6,080 bases of DNA from Rhodospirillaceae bacterium (GTDB lineage Bacteria; Pseudomonadota; Alphaproteobacteria; Rhodospirillales_A; Casp-alpha2), in contig DNMS01000139.1 in NCBI GenBank assembly GCA_003488105.1, positions 1 through 6,080 of the forward strand, read 5' to 3'. The position numbers and the translations under genes are program-made. Positions within the stretch are counted from its first letter, which is position 1; each line of letters starts with the position of its first letter. The notes below the pieces were generated by a model that was given only the letters and a program-made list of their open reading frames with translations, did not search any database and was not told where the DNA came from. Shown here piece after piece: positions 1-6,080 of the stretch.

Positions 1-652
1 TCTCGTATTCCTTCCAGCCCAGAACGCTTTCCTCGACCAGGACTTCCGTGACCGGGCTGGCGGCCAGGCCGCCGGCGACGATCTTTTCGAACTCGGGCCG
101 GGTATAGGCGATGCCGCCGCCGATGCCGCCCATGGTGAAGGACGGGCGGATGATGGCCGGCAGGCCGACCTCGTTCAGGGCTTCGTAGGCGTCGGCCATG
201 GAATTGACGACCCGCGATTTCGGGCTTTCCAGGCCGATCTTCTCCATGGCGTCGCGGAACTTCTGGCGGTCCTCGGCCTTGGCGATGACCTCGGCGTCGG
301 CGCCGATCATCTCGACCCCGTATTTTTCCAAGACACCGTTTTCAGCCAGCGCGATGCCCGTGTTCAGGCCCGTCTGCCCGCCCATGGTCGGCAGCAGCGC
401 GTCGGGCCGTTCCTTGGCGATGATCTTTTCCACGAACTCGGGCGTGATCGGCTCGATATAGGTCGCGTCGGCCATGCTCGGGTCGGTCATGATGGTGGCC
501 GGGTTCGAGTTGACCAGGATGACCCGGTAACCTTCCTCGCGCAGCGCCTTGCAGGCCTGCGCGCCGGAATAATCGAACTCACAGGCCTGGCCGATGACGA
601 TGGGCCCGGCGCCGATGATGAGGATCGAGGAGATGTCTGTTCTTTTAGGCAT
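1..652 (-). CDS. carB: carbamoyl-phosphate synthase large subunit, N-terminal part (3' end outside window)
   Basis: CarB is the large subunit of carbamoyl-phosphate synthase. It uses ammonia delivered by CarA, bicarbonate and two ATP to make carbamoyl phosphate for arginine and pyrimidine synthesis in the cytoplasm. Translating the minus strand from the ATG at 652-650 gives about 217 residues beginning [20 protein letters not shown], the standard CarB start, followed by [32 protein letters not shown] and the glycine-rich ATP-grasp loop GGIGGGIAY. The frame is open to the window edge, so roughly the first fifth of a ~1080-residue protein is visible. No clear Shine-Dalgarno sequence lies in the 10 nt before the ATG. 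The inverted repeat of the neighbouring cassette starts only 11 bp upstream, so an original ribosome binding site may have been displaced. It should be co-transcribed with carA through the inserted gene. Identity is secure. Confidence 0.97.
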   Translation of the reverse strand, partial: MPKRTDISSILIIGAGPIVIGQACEFDYSGAQACKALREEGYRVILVNSNPATIMTDPSMADATYIEPITPEFVEKIIAKERPDALLPTMGGQTGLNTGIALAENGVLEKYGVEMIGADAEVIAKAEDRQKFRDAMEKIGLESPKSRVVNSMADAYEALNEVGLPAIIRPSFTMGGIGGGIAYTRPEFEKIVAGGLAASPVTEVLVEESVLGWKEYE

Positions 653-662
653 TTTAAGAATG

Positions 663-699
663 AACCACTGAGACAATGAGGCGGTGAGAAGAAAGGGTG
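663..699 (+). repeat. left inverted repeat of the GxxExxY cassette
   Basis: This 37-bp stretch begins AACCACTGAGAC and matches the reverse complement of 1091-1127 at 31 of 37 positions. It contains three TGAG words at 669, 677 and 685, spaced exactly 8 nt apart. It lies just downstream of the GxxExxY stop codon and 11 bp from the carB start. The next two bases also match, so the repeat can be drawn as 39 bp. Confidence 0.85.
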
Positions 700-706
700 A
701 GAGAAA

Positions 707-1093
707 TCAAAGCACCAACCTCCGGATTCCGTCCTTTAGGACACTTGAGTTGAAGTTCAGCAAAAGCCCTGTCTTCAACCCGCTCAGCTTCAGATACGTC
801 AACAGTTGGGCTTCATGGATGGGTAACAAGCGATCAACCGTTTTCAATTCGATAACAAGCTCACCTTCGACGACCGCATCCATTCGATAACCGCATTCCA
901 ACTTCGCGCTCTTATAGGTAACAGGCAGAGGCACTTGCCTGTCATGCTCGATACTGTTGGCCTTCAGTTCAAAACAAAGGCATTCCTCATAGGCGGATTC
1001 CAAAAGGCCGGGTCCCAGGTGACGATGGACTTCAATCGCAAGCCCGATAACCTTCTCGGTCAGCGGGTCATTGGGAACGGCCGGATGCCTCAT
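707..1093 (-). CDS. GxxExxY-family protein (PD-(D/E)XK nuclease-like fold)
   Basis: This is a 128-residue protein of the GxxExxY family (PDDEXK_3 type), which has no settled function. The signature GLLESAY lies at residues 29-35 (G29, E32, Y35), after the typical LTEKVIGLAIEVHRHLGPG opening. A PD-(D/E)XK-like core follows, with D72 in GYRMDA and the E82-L-K84 triad in VIELKTVD, then an alpha/beta end with QLLTYLKLSG and LLLNFN. The usual catalytic acidic and lysine positions therefore look intact and a nuclease-like activity is possible but unproven. The start is fixed upstream by an in-frame TGA at 1105-1103, four codons before the ATG. An AAAAGG directly abuts the ATG, too close for an ideal ribosome binding site. 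The start codon lies inside the right inverted repeat. The gene is 25 nt after carA and 54 nt before carB on the same strand, so it is probably transcribed from the carA promoter. Confidence 0.9.
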   Translation of the reverse strand: MRHPAVPNDPLTEKVIGLAIEVHRHLGPGLLESAYEECLCFELKANSIEHDRQVPLPVTYKSAKLECGYRMDAVVEGELVIELKTVDRLLPIHEAQLLTYLKLSGLKTGLLLNFNSSVLKDGIRRLVL

Positions 1094-1118
1094 CCTTTTA
1101 TCTCACTGCCTCACCGTC

Positions 1119-1127
<9 letters not shown>
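1091..1127 (-). repeat. right inverted repeat of the GxxExxY cassette
   Basis: Read on the minus strand this 37-bp segment starts AACCACTGAGAC and matches 663-699 with six mismatches. It shows the same 8-nt spacing of TGAG words. It overlaps two coding signals: the in-frame TGA that ends carA (1121-1119) and the ATG that starts the GxxExxY gene (1093-1091). Confidence 0.85.
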
Positions 1128-2309
<1,182 letters not shown>

Positions 2310-2388
2310 ATGACTTTTTCGGGCTGAGGTTGGACCAAGGCGCCCGGGCCGCGCCGTCGGCGACGACCCTGCATGCGTTGGAAACAAG

Positions 2389-2417
2389 CTTCTACGCGTG
2401 TCCCGGCATCAGGTCAA
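2389..2417 (-). promoter_or_regulatory. predicted sigma70-type promoter of carA
   Basis: On the minus strand a TTGACC -35 element (2417-2412) is followed after exactly 17 bp by TAGAAG (2394-2389), four of six matches to TATAAT. Transcription would start near 2382, leaving a leader of about 70 nt before the chosen carA start. The AT-rich block just upstream (2431-2460) could act as an UP element. No attenuator or regulator site was recognised in the leader, only a short GC-rich dyad at 2339-2355. Confidence 0.55.
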
Positions 2418-2432
2418 GACTCGTTTCAGAAA

Positions 2433-2448
2433 AAATATCCTTATATTT
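2433..2448. promoter_or_regulatory. AT-rich palindrome in the carA/yqeY divergent region
   Basis: AAATAT-CCTT-ATATTT is a perfect 6-bp inverted repeat with a 4-bp spacer, inside a strongly AT-rich block in a GC-rich region. It lies 16-31 bp upstream of the carA -35 element and about 27 bp upstream of the yqeY -35 element. It could be an operator or simply an UP-type element; nothing identifies a specific regulator. Confidence 0.25.
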
Positions 2449-2474
2449 CAACTAATTAAAGAATCGGAACGCGT

Positions 2475-2503
2475 TTGCCTTGGGGGGCGATTTGGGCTAG
2501 GGT
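2475..2503 (+). promoter_or_regulatory. predicted promoter of yqeY
   Basis: TTGCCT (2475-2480), 17 bp, then TAGGGT (2498-2503). The -10 element matches TATAAT at only three positions. I recall TTGCC-N17-TAGGGT-like arrangements as common in front of genes in this kind of GC-rich alphaproteobacterium. Transcription would begin near 2510, giving a leader of about 25 nt. Confidence 0.4.
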
Positions 2504-2534
2504 CCGCAGCTTCCGCCACAACCGGGACATACCC

Positions 2535-2990
2535 ATGCTACGCGAGCAGATTTCGGCTGCGCTGAAGACCTCCATCAAGTCCAAGGAAGCCTGCGCCACG
2601 GCGACGCTGCGGCTGATCAGCGCGGCCATCAAGGACCGGGACATCGCCGCCCGGGACAAGGGCAACCAGGAGGGCATTTCCGACGAGGAAATCCTGAGCC
2701 TGCTGCAATCCATGATCAAACAGCGGGTCGAAAGCGCCGATATCTACGATAAGGGCGACCGCAAGGACCTGGCCGACCGCGAGCGCGAGGAAATCACCGT
2801 CATCCAGGGCTTCCTGCCGACCCAGATGTCGGCGGACGAGGTCGCCGTGGCCGTCGAGGGCGCGATCAAGGAAACGGGTGCCGATTGCATCAAGGACATG
2901 GGCAAGTGCATGGCCGCCTTGAAGCAGAAGTACGCCGGCCGCATGGATTTTTCCAAGGCCAGTGCCCTGGTCAAGGACAAGCTCTGCTAG
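2535..2990 (+). CDS. yqeY: GatB/YqeY-domain protein
   Basis: This is a 151-residue cytoplasmic YqeY-family protein, related to the C-terminal tRNA-binding region of the GatB subunit of the Glu-tRNA(Gln)/Asp-tRNA(Asn) amidotransferase. Its exact role is unknown. Visible features are an all-helical N-terminal part (MLREQISAALKTSIKSKEA), the conserved LRLISAAIKDRDIAAR segment at residues 25-40, REEITVIQGFLPTQMS at 84-99, and the family-typical ending MGKCMAALKQKYAGRMD at 122-138 followed by VKDKL. Length matches the family. An ATG at 2475 would add 20 residues unlike the family and would start inside the -35 element, so 2535 was chosen; a GGGA lies 7 nt before it. It is divergent from carA and precedes dnaG, an order I recognise from alphaproteobacteria. 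Nothing unusual is seen in the coding sequence. Confidence 0.93.
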   Translation: MLREQISAALKTSIKSKEACATATLRLISAAIKDRDIAARDKGNQEGISDEEILSLLQSMIKQRVESADIYDKGDRKDLADREREEITVIQGFLPTQMSADEVAVAVEGAIKETGADCIKDMGKCMAALKQKYAGRMDFSKASALVKDKLC

Positions 2991-3033
2991 CTTGGGGCTT
3001 GCCCGTCGATTCGACCTGCATTTCACCAGCGAT

Positions 3034-3056
3034 ATCCACGCGAACCCGCTGTGGAT
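3034..3056. other. hairpin with DnaA-box-like arms, downstream of yqeY
   Basis: ATCCACGCG pairs with CGC-(T)-GTGGAT, giving 9 base pairs with one bulged T and a 4-nt AACC loop. There is no following T run, so it is at best a weak terminator. The arms contain DnaA-box-like 9-mers: TGTGGATGA at 3050-3058, one mismatch from TGTGGATAA, and ATATCCACG at 3032-3040, two mismatches from TTATCCACA, in inverted orientation. Confidence 0.3.
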
Positions 3057-3063
3057 GACTTGA

Positions 3064-3090
3064 GAATCACGGGGATAACCCCCGTGACTC
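3064..3090 (+). terminator. possible terminator hairpin between yqeY and the dnaG locus
   Basis: TCACGGGG (3067-3074) pairs perfectly with CCCCGTGA (3080-3087) around a 5-nt ATAAC loop. Two more pairs lie beyond an A-C mismatch. The stem is GC-rich but is followed by CCACTG rather than a T tract, so it may be a weak or Rho-assisted terminator for yqeY, or a leader structure of the following genes. Confidence 0.35.
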
Positions 3091-3104
3091 CACTGCTGCG
3101 CCGA

Positions 3105-3153
3105 TCCCCTTATTATGGGTATGGTCGCAGGTTGCAATCCTGCCCTTAAACCA
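3105..3153 (+). other. tRNA 3'-half-like segment in the dnaG leader
   Basis: A perfect 5-bp stem GCAGG/CCTGC (3127-3131, 3139-3143) closes a 7-nt loop TTGCAAT, close to the T-loop TTCGAAT. It is preceded by GGTC as in a variable loop. Upstream, TCCCC/GGGTA (3105-3109, 3117-3121) pairs at four of five positions around a 7-nt TTATTAT loop with T33. A CCA follows at 3151-3153. No D-arm or matching acceptor 5' strand is visible, so this is not a functional tRNA. It may be a remnant or coincidence. Confidence 0.2.
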
Positions 3154-3174
3154 CAGACAGGCGCCCCATCACAG

Positions 3175-3391
3175 ATGGCGATCCCCCCGGAATTCCTGGA
3201 AGAACTGAAGGCGCGGCTGCCCGCGACGGAGGTCGTGGGACGGCGGGTCAAGCTGATCCGTTCGGGCCGCGACACCAAGGGCTGCTGCCCCTTCCATAAG
3301 GAAAAGACGCCGAGCTTCCACGTCTACGACGATCATTACCATTGCTTCGGTTGCGGCGCCCATGGATCGGTCATCGATTTCGTGATGGAAA
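3175..3391 (+). repeat. direct repeat, copy 1: 5' end of dnaG
   Basis: This 217-bp segment equals 4260-4476 except for one base: G at 3216 against A at 4301, both encoding Arg14. The match starts exactly at the ATG; the flanking bases before it differ. Right after 3391 the copies fall to about 75% identity (15 differences in the following 60 nt) while still encoding DnaG-like sequence. Confidence 0.97.
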
Positions 3392-4257
3392 CCGAAGGCC
3401 TGGAATTCCGCGAGGCAGTCCAGCGCCTAGCAGACTCGGCGGGCATAAGCTTTCCTTCCGATGAGAAAACCATTTTACCAGATGTCGACGGAGCGCAGCG
3501 AAACCCTTCAGCTGATGAGGCCGAAGCGCTTCTAGATATGTTGATTGCCTACGCCACTGGCAATTCGATTGATGAGGACGATTTCAAAACAAAAAGAAAA
3601 ACCTTCCTCAGCGATTCCAAGCTACGAGGACTTTGCCCTGAATTTTTAGTCAATTGCAGGAATCTATCGCTATTTTGGAGCCACATAAAAAAGGGACGGC
3701 CAACTTATGCCGAACGGCGTGCTTATTTGGGAGACGAGTTTGCCCCTTTACTAAACTATCTTGAGTTGAAGGTTTCAGACTCGCACCTAGACGTCGCTTC
3801 ATTGACGCTAGAGCAATTAAATCAAACACATGTGATGGATTTATGGGCTAAGGCCCTTGACCGGAAAACACACGATCCAGAAGGCGCTATTACGGTTGCG
3901 CGAACCTTACTGGAAACAACATGCAAATTGATCCTCGACGACTTAGGTGTTGCGCATCAAAGAAATGAAGAACTTCCAAAGCTGTATCACCTAGTAGCAG
4001 AAGAATTAAACCTTGCGCCGTCACAACATACTGAAAAAACATTCAAATCAATTCTTGGCGGCTGCCAAACCATAGTGAATAGCCTTGGGACTATAAGAAA
4101 CAAGTTGGGTGACGCGCATGGCGTTGGACGTTCACCAGCAAGGCCGAAATCTCGTCACGCACATCTTGCCGTGAACCTTTCAGGTGCAATGGCAGTCTAT
4201 CTAGTTGAGACATGGGCTGATCGCCCAAAATCCGACACTAATGGAATCGTAATATAG
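3175..4257 (+). CDS. DnaG zinc-domain / abortive-infection (Abi_C-like) chimera
   Basis: This 360-residue protein has three parts. Residues 1-72 are identical to the start of DnaG, including the CHC2 zinc ligands C38, H41, C57 and C60. Residues 73-95 are DnaG-like but diverged (EGLEFREAVQRLADSAG). From about 110 to the end it reads as an abortive-infection family protein: a helical middle (LLDMLIAYATGN, NCRNLSLFWSHIKKG, YAERRAYLGDEFAPLLNYLE) and an Abi_C-like C-terminus from about 236 (DPEGAITVARTLLETTCKLIL, LPKLY, LNLAPSQHTE, ILGG, RNKLGDAHG, LAVNLSGAMAVYLVETW). RNKLGDAH (R308-H315) fits the R-x4-6-H pattern of HEPN ribonucleases. The start is set by the repeat boundary at 3175; an ATG at 3115 would add 20 unconserved residues. 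GC drops sharply after ~3420 (3541-3600 has 23 G+C in 60), a sign of transfer. The stop is 2 nt before dnaG. An antiphage role is inferred from the family; the role of the zinc domain is unknown. Confidence 0.88.
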   Translation: MAIPPEFLEELKARLPATEVVGRRVKLIRSGRDTKGCCPFHKEKTPSFHVYDDHYHCFGCGAHGSVIDFVMETEGLEFREAVQRLADSAGISFPSDEKTILPDVDGAQRNPSADEAEALLDMLIAYATGNSIDEDDFKTKRKTFLSDSKLRGLCPEFLVNCRNLSLFWSHIKKGRPTYAERRAYLGDEFAPLLNYLELKVSDSHLDVASLTLEQLNQTHVMDLWAKALDRKTHDPEGAITVARTLLETTCKLILDDLGVAHQRNEELPKLYHLVAEELNLAPSQHTEKTFKSILGGCQTIVNSLGTIRNKLGDAHGVGRSPARPKSRHAHLAVNLSGAMAVYLVETWADRPKSDTNGIVI

Positions 4258-4259
4258 AA

Positions 4260-4476
4260 ATGGCGATCCCCCCGGAATTCCTGGAAGAACTGAAGGCGCG
4301 ACTGCCCGCGACGGAGGTCGTGGGACGGCGGGTCAAGCTGATCCGTTCGGGCCGCGACACCAAGGGCTGCTGCCCCTTCCATAAGGAAAAGACGCCGAGC
4401 TTCCACGTCTACGACGATCATTACCATTGCTTCGGTTGCGGCGCCCATGGATCGGTCATCGATTTCGTGATGGAAA
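4260..4476 (+). repeat. direct repeat, copy 2: 5' end of the complete dnaG
   Basis: Second copy of the 217-bp segment, here continuing into the full primase. It differs from copy 1 only at 4301 (CGA rather than CGG for Arg14). The two copies are in direct orientation with an offset of 1,085 bp, so homologous recombination between them could delete the chimeric gene precisely. Confidence 0.97.
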
Positions 4477-6080
4477 GCGAGGGCCTGGAATTCCGCGAGG
4501 CGGTGCAGCGCCTGGCCGGCGAGGCCGGGCTGCCCATGCCCGAGGAAACGCCGGAAGACCGCGAGCGCCGGGCCCGCAACCGCACCCTGGCCGAGGTCGT
4601 GGAGATGGCGGCGGCGTTCTTCGAGAAATGCCTGCGCATGCCCGAAGGCCGCCCGGCCCTGGATTACCTGCGCGGGCGCGGCCTGACGGACGAGACGATC
4701 CGCCGGTTCCGGTTGGGATTCTCCCCCGACGGGCGCGGCAAGCTGAAATCCATGCTGGCGGCGGAGGGCATCGAAGAGGGCCTGATGGTCGCCGCCGGGC
4801 TGCTGGTTCAGCCCGAGGATGCGGGCCGCGAGCCTTATGACCGATTCCGTGGCCGCGTCATGTTCCCGATCACCGACCGACAGGGCCAGGTCATCGCCTT
4901 CGGCGCGCGGTTGCTGGCGGGTGACGGGCCCAAATACCTGAATTCACCGGAAACCCCCCTGTTCCACAAGGGCCGCAACCTGTACGGACTCGCACAAGCA
5001 AAAGACGCGATCCGCAGCGCCGGCACTGTCATCGTCTGTGAAGGCTATACGGACGTCATCGCCCTGGCCCAGGCCGGGATCGGCCAGGCCGTTGCCCCCC
5101 TCGGCACGGCCCTGACGGAAGAGCAGATCGCCCTGCTGTGGCGGCTGGCGCCGGAACCGGTGCTGTGCTTCGACGGCGATGCGGCCGGCCAACGCGCCGC
5201 CGCGCGGGCGGCGGAACGGGCCCTGCCGCTGCTCAAGGCCGGGTTCGGGCTGCGCTTCGCCCTGCTGCCGCCGGGCGAGGACCCGGACAGCCTGGTCCAG
5301 GGCCAGGGCCGCCAGGCCTTCGACACGCTGCTGTCCGGCGCCACGGCGCTGTCCGAACTGATCTGGCGGGTTGAATCCGGCGGCCGCCTGCCACCGACAC
5401 CGGAAGGCCGGGCGGATTTGAACAAGCGGCTCGACCAGCGCATCCGCGACATCCCCGATCCCACCGTGCGGCGGTATTTTCAGGATTTCTTCAAATCCCG
5501 CCTGTGGCCCGACGGCCCCGGCCGGCAGGGCGGGCGCGGCGCCCAACGGCAGGGGCGCGGGTTCGGCCGTGGGAAATGGGGTGCCAACGCCTGGATCGGG
5601 CCGTCCGAGCGCCTGCGCGCCGACACCGCCGACACCCGGCCGGTGGAGAGCGCGCGCCTGCGCTGGGCCATCCTTTTGGCCACCGCGATCAACCATCCGG
5701 AGCTGCTGGCCGAGGTCGAGGAACAACTCGGCCAGGTCGCCATCAATGACCAGAACCTTGACAATCTGCGTCAGGCGATATTAATCACCCACGCGGGTGG
5801 TTTACCCCTTGACACCGAAGGGCTTGTAAACCACTTGTCAGAGCAGGGTTATTCCCAGGCGCTGAGCCAGCTATTAAGCGCGCGAACCTACGACCACGCT
5901 AGATTCGCGCGCCCCAATGCGGGACATGCAGAGGCCAGACAGGGTTGGGAAGCGACCATTAGCCACTTGCGCGGAGAGGACCTGGAGTCCGAACTCCAAG
6001 CAGCCCAGGATGCTGTCCGGCGTGACCCGTCGGAGGCAAACATGAATTGGGTTGTTCGGGTTCGGCGGATGATGGACGAA
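4260..6080 (+). CDS. dnaG: DNA primase (3' end outside window)
   Basis: DnaG makes RNA primers for replication with the DnaB helicase. I translated all 607 codons from 4260 to the window edge and found no stop or frameshift. The zinc-binding domain has CPFHKEKTPSF and CFGCGAHG (ligands C38, H41, C57, C60). The polymerase core contains FRGRVMFPITD, FGARLL and KYLNSPETPLFHKG. The TOPRIM motifs are E261 in EGYTDVI and D305/D307 in CFDGDAAG, with GEDPDSL after them, so catalysis looks intact. A Gly/Arg/Gln-rich linker spans residues 419-441, before a helicase-binding C-terminal domain. Length suggests only the last residues are missing. The start lies 2 nt after the TAG of the chimeric gene; the nearest GGAA is 13 nt upstream, so translation probably relies on coupling. 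The last ~100 codons are lower in GC and use rarer codons (TTA, ATA, CTA, AGA). Confidence 0.97.
   Translation, partial: MAIPPEFLEELKARLPATEVVGRRVKLIRSGRDTKGCCPFHKEKTPSFHVYDDHYHCFGCGAHGSVIDFVMESEGLEFREAVQRLAGEAGLPMPEETPEDRERRARNRTLAEVVEMAAAFFEKCLRMPEGRPALDYLRGRGLTDETIRRFRLGFSPDGRGKLKSMLAAEGIEEGLMVAAGLLVQPEDAGREPYDRFRGRVMFPITDRQGQVIAFGARLLAGDGPKYLNSPETPLFHKGRNLYGLAQAKDAIRSAGTVIVCEGYTDVIALAQAGIGQAVAPLGTALTEEQIALLWRLAPEPVLCFDGDAAGQRAAARAAERALPLLKAGFGLRFALLPPGEDPDSLVQGQGRQAFDTLLSGATALSELIWRVESGGRLPPTPEGRADLNKRLDQRIRDIPDPTVRRYFQDFFKSRLWPDGPGRQGGRGAQRQGRGFGRGKWGANAWIGPSERLRADTADTRPVESARLRWAILLATAINHPELLAEVEEQLGQVAINDQNLDNLRQAILITHAGGLPLDTEGLVNHLSEQGYSQALSQLLSARTYDHARFARPNAGHAEARQGWEATISHLRGEDLESELQAAQDAVRRDPSEANMNWVVRVRRMMDE

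Larger units (their letters stand above)
3175..4259 (+). mobile_element. candidate 1,085-bp insertion duplicating the 5' end of dnaG
   Basis: The unit between the two copies of the dnaG start is 1,085 bp (equivalently 3392-4476, depending on which copy is assigned to the host). It encodes only the chimeric Abi gene, with no integrase, transposase or terminal inverted repeats. Removing it would restore dnaG behind its original leader. The AT-richer body, duplicated target segment and diverged DnaG stub point to acquisition by recombination within dnaG. The mechanism is inference. Confidence 0.6.

Noticed and set aside
684..890. Plus-strand frame opposite the GxxExxY gene
   Set aside because: Shadow of the minus-strand gene, which has clear family motifs.
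3148..3161. AAACCACAGACAGG resembling the end of the carA-carB cassette repeat
   Set aside because: Only about nine bases agree and the 8-nt TGAG period is absent, so it is not evidence for another repeat copy.
3115..3174. Earlier in-frame start (ATG at 3115 or 3121) for the chimeric gene
   Set aside because: The added residues are not DnaG-like, no ribosome binding site precedes them, and the repeated segment begins exactly at the ATG at 3175.
2538..3278. Minus-strand open frame of 246 codons
   Set aside because: Antisense of yqeY and the start of the chimera; no family resemblance and composition typical of a shadow frame.
3175..4260. Frameshifted pseudogene interpretation of the first dnaG copy
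   Set aside because: The frame continues uninterrupted into a full Abi-type protein with conserved-looking motifs, so it is a chimeric gene rather than a decayed primase.
3169..4448. Two nearly identical minus-strand frames at 3169-3363 and 4197-4448
   Set aside because: They are antisense readings of the two copies of the duplicated dnaG 5' end; their similarity only reflects the direct repeat.
4944..5726. Minus-strand open frame of 260 codons opposite dnaG
   Set aside because: Antisense of the primase core, with no motifs; dnaG is open and intact on the plus strand.

Overview
The window looks like chromosomal DNA of a GC-rich alphaproteobacterium, probably of the Rhodospirillales type. 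The evidence is the wording of the CarB, CarA and YqeY proteins, the very GC-rich codon use, and the gene order carB/carA, divergent yqeY, then dnaG. That placement rests on recognition, not on a search. Two housekeeping loci are present, and each carries a small single-gene insertion that left the host genes readable.

Positions 1-2417 are the carbamoyl-phosphate synthase locus on the minus strand. The promoter is at about 2417-2389, followed by carA (2309-1119), a small GxxExxY-family gene (1093-707) and the 5' part of carB (from 652, running off the window). The GxxExxY gene is bracketed by imperfect 37-bp inverted repeats (663-699 and 1091-1127, 31/37 identical) built from an 8-nt TGAG-containing unit. 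The right repeat carries both the carA stop codon and the GxxExxY start codon, so a 465-bp mobile-looking cassette sits between carA and carB.

Positions 2418-3174 hold a divergent promoter region, yqeY (2535-2990, plus strand) and an intergenic leader with two hairpins. The leader also contains weak DnaA-box-like sequences and a stretch resembling the 3' half of a tRNA.

Positions 3175-6080 are the most unusual part. dnaG (primase) begins at 4260 and is open to the window edge, with its zinc-binding and TOPRIM motifs intact. Immediately upstream, ending 2 nt before the dnaG start codon, is a 360-codon chimeric gene (3175-4257). Its first 72 residues are identical to the DnaG zinc-binding domain. 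The next ~20 residues are a diverged DnaG sequence, and the rest is an AT-richer abortive-infection-type protein with an Abi_C-like C-terminus containing an RNxxxxxH motif. The first 217 bp of dnaG are therefore present twice in direct orientation with one synonymous difference, and identity drops to about 75% just beyond. The arrangement suggests a defence gene that inserted by duplicating the 5' end of dnaG. It now occupies the native dnaG leader, so dnaG depends on transcription, and probably translation, through the defence gene.

The inferred relationships are as follows. CarA and CarB form one enzyme for arginine and pyrimidine synthesis. yqeY and dnaG belong to a replication/translation neighbourhood. 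The two accessory genes are passengers placed inside essential operons without destroying them.
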